DNA of 36,159 nucleotides, taken from NCBI GenBank assembly GCA_003023565.1, contig PXSA01000037.1, positions 64,504 to 100,662 on the forward strand, given 5' to 3'. The notes under the pieces were generated by a model that had not been told where the DNA came from, made no database searches, and saw only the letters and a list, made by a program, of their open reading frames with translations. Source of the DNA: Halobacteriales archaeon QS_9_68_17 (GTDB lineage: Archaea; Halobacteriota; Halobacteria; Halobacteriales; Natronoarchaeaceae). Positions 33,104 to 36,159 of this stretch are shown here, one piece after another (position 1 is the stretch's first letter; every line of letters begins with the position of its first letter). The position numbers were made by a program, and so were the translations under genes.

Positions 33104-33684
33104 CAGTCCACGCTCGTGGGGCCGGCCGCGGGCGCGACCGCCTCCGGGTAGCACTCGACGCCCGCGTATCGGGTCAGTTCCTCGCCCAGTTCGCGGACGC
33201 GGCGCTCGACGTCGTCGTCTCGGACGGCGTCCGCCCCGACGGTCGCCCCCGAGTTCGGGACAGCGACCTCGTGCGGCAGGGGCCACGCGTCGAGCGTCAG
33301 GGCGACTTCCCGCAGGTGTTCGAGCGTCGACCCGGGGAAACTGCCGCCCGCGACCGCCAGCGAGGCGACGGCCGTCCCCTCGAAGTCCGCGCGCTCGCAG
33401 TAGTCGAGGGCGTTTTTCATCGCCCCCGAGAAAGACCCGTGGTACACCGGGGTGCCGAGGAGGACCGCGTCGGCCTCCCGTACACGCCGCCGGAGGCCGG
33501 TGGCGTCGCTCGCGTCCCGGCCCTCCAAGCCGTACGGCAGGAGTTCGTAGTCGCGCAGGTCGATGAGGTCGGTCGTCGCGCCCGCGGCGGAGGCGGCGTC
33601 GAGCGCGGACTCCAGCCCGACTCGCGTCTTGCTGTCGTCGTTCAGGCTCCCGCAGATCGCTGCGACGCGTGGGTTCGAGTGCAT
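33103..33684 (-). CDS. NADPH-dependent FMN reductase family protein
   Basis: A 193-residue flavodoxin-like reductase. The phosphate-binding loop is AAICGSLNDDSKTRVGLESA, and TPVYHGSFSGAMKNALDYCE is the conserved FMN-contact region. These enzymes reduce flavins, quinones, nitro- or azo-compounds with NAD(P)H. The pairing with arylamine N-acetyltransferase is suggestive: reduction of nitro or azo groups yields arylamines, which the next gene could acetylate (inference from context). It is the first gene of the operon; a minus-strand TATA-like GCTTTAGTG at about 33708-33716 has leaderless spacing to the ATG at 33684. Stop overlaps the NAT start. Confidence 0.88.
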   Translation of the reverse strand: MHSNPRVAAICGSLNDDSKTRVGLESALDAASAAGATTDLIDLRDYELLPYGLEGRDASDATGLRRRVREADAVLLGTPVYHGSFSGAMKNALDYCERADFEGTAVASLAVAGGSFPGSTLEHLREVALTLDAWPLPHEVAVPNSGATVGADAVRDDDVERRVRELGEELTRYAGVECYPEAVAPAAGPTSVD

Positions 33685-33768
33685 CGTTACTCGGTACTAC
33701 CTGGGAAACCCACTAAAGCGCTCCCTGAAGCCAATTTTTGTCGGGAAACTTATCTATGCCGCGGCGCC

Positions 33769-34167
33769 CTACTCCTCCGCTCGCCCGGGGAGGAACACCG
33801 GTACCGGCGAGTTCAGGATCACCTGTTGGCTGACGCTCCCGAACAGCGCCTTCCCCGTCGGCGACCGCTTCCGCCCGCCGACGCAGATAGCGTCGGCATC
33901 GGTCGCTGCGGCCTCGTCGACGATGCTCTCGGCCGGGTCGCCGCTCCCCTCTCCGACCCTGACTTCGATGCCGTCCTCCTCCAGCGCGTCGCGGGCGCGT
34001 CGCACCCCTTCGATCCGCGTCGCCGACGCGCCGCTGGGGTTGTCAGTGAAGGCGTGAAACACGGTGACTCGAACGGCGTCAGGCGCTTCCGGAAGCCCGG
34101 CGACCGCCTCGGCCTGTCGACGCGACTGGTCTTCGCCCTCGTCAACGGCCAGCAGTACGTGGTACAT
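33769..34167 (-). CDS. Universal stress protein (UspA family)
   Basis: A 132-residue single-domain UspA protein. MYHVLLAVDEGEDQSRRQAE forms the first strand and helix with the conserved Asp, VRVTVFHAF the second strand, and ICVGGRKRSPTGKALFGSVS followed by QQVILNSPVPVFLP is the ATP-binding G-x2-G-x9-G-S/T motif in slightly altered form (GGRKRS...GSVS). ATP binding is therefore probable. The biological role of individual haloarchaeal Usp proteins is generally unknown. It is monocistronic, and divergent from the M24 gene at 34266. Confidence 0.92.
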   Translation of the reverse strand: MYHVLLAVDEGEDQSRRQAEAVAGLPEAPDAVRVTVFHAFTDNPSGASATRIEGVRRARDALEEDGIEVRVGEGSGDPAESIVDEAAATDADAICVGGRKRSPTGKALFGSVSQQVILNSPVPVFLPGRAEE

Positions 34168-34265
34168 GCGTGACCGTTCGGCAGGGGTACGGTTAGACGT
34201 TGTCCCGATTCCCGGCCGCTCGGAACGCCTGAACGCTTTTGCCCGCGCCGGCCGTGGACGCCGGT

Positions 34266-35462
34266 ATGTCGACTCGCGTTCCCGACGGCGAGTTCGCGGA
34301 CCGCCTCGCTGCGGTACGTGACCGCCTGACCGAGACGGACGCCGACGCGGGGGTCTGGTTCGGCGCGACGAGCATCGAGTACCTCACCGGGTTCGACCAC
34401 GTTCGGACGGAGCGACCGGTCGTCCTCGCGGTGACCGCCGACCGGGTCGCCCTCACGGTGCCCCGTCTGGAGGTCGAACGCGTCGCCGACAACCCCCGGA
34501 TCGACGCCGTCTACGACTACTTCGACTACCCCGGCGGCGACCCCGTCGAGACGGCCGTCGGGATGCTCGACGAACTGGGCGTCGAGCGCGTCGCCGCGGA
34601 CGCCGAGGGGCCGCCCGGCGTGATGGGCTACGAAGGCCCCGACTTCACCGAGTTCGTCGGCGTGGAGACCCAGTCCTGGGTCGACCGCATGCGCTGGGCG
34701 AAGTCGGACGCCGAGGTGGACCTGGTCCGGGGGTCGGCCCGCTGGGCGAACCTCGGCCACCGCTACCTCGCCGACCGCGCCGAGGTCGGCGCGCACCCCG
34801 CGACGGTGAGTCAGCGTGCCTCGCTGGAGGCCTCCCGGGCCATGCTCGACGCGCTCGGGGACCGCTACGTCGCACGAACCCGCGGCGACGGGCCCGTCAC
34901 GGCGGGGTTCATCAGCGGCGAGCAGACCGCGCTCCCGCACGGTCACACCGCGAACCGCCGGCTGGAGGCGGGCGACGTGCTGATCACCGGCGCGACGGCG
35001 AACGTTGACGGCTACTACGCCGAACTGGAGCGGACGATGTTCGTCGGTGACCCGAGCGAGGAACAGGAACACTACTTCGCGGTGATGCTCGAAGCGCAGT
35101 CGGTCGCCATCGACGCGCTGGGACCCGGCGCGTCCATCAGCGCGGTCGACGACGCCGTCCGGTCGTACTTCGAGGAGCAGGGCGTCGCCGACCTCGCCCG
35201 GCACCACGTCGGCCATAACATCGGCCTCGGCGCGCACGAACCGCCGTACCTCGACCGCGGTTGGGACGACCACTGCGCCGCCGTCGACGACCGCGAGGAC
35301 CGCGACCGCGAGATGGAACCGGGCCACGTGTACACGATCGAACCCGGCATCTACACCGAGGACGCGGGCTACCGCCACTCCGATACGGTCGCCGTCACCG
35401 AGGACGGCACGGAGACGCTGACGTACTTCCCGCGGGACCTGGAGGGGAACGTGATCCGATGA
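34266..35462 (+). CDS. M24-family (Xaa-Pro peptidase / creatinase-like) protein
   Basis: A 398-residue two-domain protein: a creatinase N-terminal domain (1-125, with GVWFGATSIEYLTGFDHVRT) and a pita-bread M24 domain. Of the five metal ligands of M24 aminopeptidases, His in HHVGHNIGLG and Glu in YTIEPGIY are present. The first Asp appears replaced (LITGATANVDGYY, Thr241), the second position is Glu253 (AELERT in place of D-x-TRT), and the last Glu is Ser372 in GYRHSDTVAV. It may thus be a metal-independent, creatinase-like enzyme rather than a peptidase. The ATG at 34266 is supported by a TATA-like ACGCTTTTGC (34232-34241); an upstream in-frame ATG at 34239 lies at this element. Confidence 0.85.
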   Translation: MSTRVPDGEFADRLAAVRDRLTETDADAGVWFGATSIEYLTGFDHVRTERPVVLAVTADRVALTVPRLEVERVADNPRIDAVYDYFDYPGGDPVETAVGMLDELGVERVAADAEGPPGVMGYEGPDFTEFVGVETQSWVDRMRWAKSDAEVDLVRGSARWANLGHRYLADRAEVGAHPATVSQRASLEASRAMLDALGDRYVARTRGDGPVTAGFISGEQTALPHGHTANRRLEAGDVLITGATANVDGYYAELERTMFVGDPSEEQEHYFAVMLEAQSVAIDALGPGASISAVDDAVRSYFEEQGVADLARHHVGHNIGLGAHEPPYLDRGWDDHCAAVDDREDRDREMEPGHVYTIEPGIYTEDAGYRHSDTVAVTEDGTETLTYFPRDLEGNVIR

Positions 35463-35551
35463 CGACGCCGACCGCGGGCGGCACCGACCGGACACGCCGC
35501 CCGCGGCCGACCACCGACCGATTCAAGTGAGTTTGCACTAGCTACGACACA

Positions 35552-36007
35552 GTGGCTGTATCGTTCGACCTCTTCGGCACGCTGGTGGACGCGGACCGGC
35601 CCGCCGACCCCGCGGCGGCCCTCGTCGCGGCGTTCGACCCGGCGGTCGAGACCAGAGACGGCGCGAGCGAGGCCGTCGCGGCCGCGGCCGACCGCGGACC
35701 GGTCGCCGTGCTCTCGAACTGCAGCGTCCCGCAACTGGCCCGTCGGACGCTGATCCGGTCGGCCCTCGACCGCGACGCGTTCGACGCCGCGGTGACGAGC
35801 GTCGCCTGCGGGTGGCGCAAACCCCACGACCGGGCGTTCGAGACGGTCGCCGACCGCCTCGACGCGGACGCCGCGGACCTGCTCCACGTCGGCGACGACC
35901 CCCGGACCGACGGCGGCGTCGAGCGCTGCGGCGGGGCGTTCCTCGACGTCGCGGACGTGTCGCTCGCCGAGTTCCCGGACTGGCTGGAGGGTCGCGCGTG
36001 TCCCTGA
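35552..36007 (+). CDS. HAD-superfamily hydrolase, cap-less, linked to cobalamin genes
   Basis: A 151-residue phosphatase-like protein. All four HAD motifs are visible: SFDLFGTLVD (nucleophile and acid Asp), VLSNCS (motif II), WRKPHDRAFE (Lys), and HVGDDPRTD (acidic motif IV). Only about 45 residues separate motif I and II, so it lacks the usual cap domain, which suggests a large or protein-bound substrate. Translation begins at a GTG at 35552 with no Shine-Dalgarno. The last ten bases overlap the start of cbiB, so it is likely co-translated and may serve cobamide synthesis, for instance by removing a phosphate (inference from position). Confidence 0.82.
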   Translation: MAVSFDLFGTLVDADRPADPAAALVAAFDPAVETRDGASEAVAAAADRGPVAVLSNCSVPQLARRTLIRSALDRDAFDAAVTSVACGWRKPHDRAFETVADRLDADAADLLHVGDDPRTDGGVERCGGAFLDVADVSLAEFPDWLEGRACP

Positions 36008-36159
36008 CCGGACCCCCGGCCGTGGTGCTCGCGTTCGCCCTCGACCGCGCGGCGGCGGAACCGCCCGCGTCGCTCCACCCGGTCGCGTGGTTCGGTCGGC
36101 TCGTCGCGCCGGTCGACCGGGAGTGGCCCGCGCCGCGGCCCGTGGGCCTCGTCGCGGCG
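35998..36159 (+). CDS. cbiB: Adenosylcobinamide-phosphate synthase CbiB, 5' part
   Basis: The first 54 codons of CbiB (CobD in aerobic nomenclature), the membrane enzyme that attaches the aminopropanol linker to adenosylcobyric acid in cobalamin synthesis. The GTG at 35998 lies inside the end of the HAD gene. The segment VVLAFALDRAAAEPPASLHP followed by VAWFGRLVAPVDREW matches the N-terminal signature (D-x5-D/E-P-P...HPV-x-W-x-G). The gene leaves the window at its right edge, so its length and integrity cannot be judged. Confidence 0.85.
   Translation, partial: MSLTGPPAVVLAFALDRAAAEPPASLHPVAWFGRLVAPVDREWPAPRPVGLVAA

Noticed and set aside
35459-35527. 22-codon frame overlapping the M24 stop (ATGA)
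   Set aside because: Translation is Thr/Arg/Pro-rich without structure; coupling by ATGA alone is too weak to call a gene.

Overview
The window is about 36 kb of chromosome from a halophilic archaeon (class Halobacteria). The evidence is a very GC-rich sequence, strongly acidic proteins, many TATA boxes 24-30 bases ahead of start codons (leaderless transcripts), and diagnostic archaeal or haloarchaeal genes: 20S proteasome alpha and beta, ribosomal protein L15e, aIF2-beta fused to a TRAM domain, RIO2 kinase, tubulin-like FtsZ2, the ribbon-helix-helix regulators CdrS and CdrL, HalOD1 and several haloarchaea-only small proteins. No complete insertion sequence, prophage or CRISPR array was seen.

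Layout. 1-1046 (minus): proteasome operon psmA-psmB, psmB cut by the window edge. 1668-5498 (plus): a small glutaredoxin-like protein, a small membrane protein, and a coupled pair of aldehyde dehydrogenase and acetolactate-synthase-like ThDP enzyme. 5574-9400: a tiny membrane protein, L15e, HalOD1 and a winged-helix protein, interleaved with three gene relics: a 2-oxoacid dehydrogenase E1-beta fragment, a nitric oxide reductase fragment and a frame-broken multicopper oxidase. The last two meet head-on at one junction and look like the scar of a lost nitrogen-oxide respiration locus. 9952-17953: a Tat/lipobox PQQ-propeller lipoprotein, RIO2, lipoate ligase, endonuclease IV, a methyltransferase, a glycosyltransferase, a conserved haloarchaeal protein, a hydrolase and a 28-residue membrane peptide.

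18124-21651 is the cell-division and tRNA block: ncsA (tRNA thiolation) converging on ftsZ2, with cdrS and cdrL upstream of ftsZ2 on the same strand, then tRNA-Tyr. Seven copies of the 7-mer GTAAGAC lie in this block, two of them forming a perfect palindrome just downstream of the inferred cdrS-ftsZ2 start point. A second, synonymously diverged copy of the ncsA tail sits in the intergenic region. 21972-26557 holds a 2Fe-2S ferredoxin gene enclosed by a perfect 80-bp inverted repeat made from the 3' end of a nine-PAS histidine kinase gene, so the segment could in principle invert.

26608-36159: an arylsulfotransferase-like membrane protein, two small zinc proteins, aIF2-beta, an acyl-CoA synthetase, a palindrome-rich gene-free stretch, a coupled FMN reductase / arylamine N-acetyltransferase / small protein operon, a universal stress protein, an M24 (creatinase-like) enzyme lacking expected metal ligands, and a cap-less HAD phosphatase overlapping the start of cbiB (cobalamin synthesis), which runs off the end.
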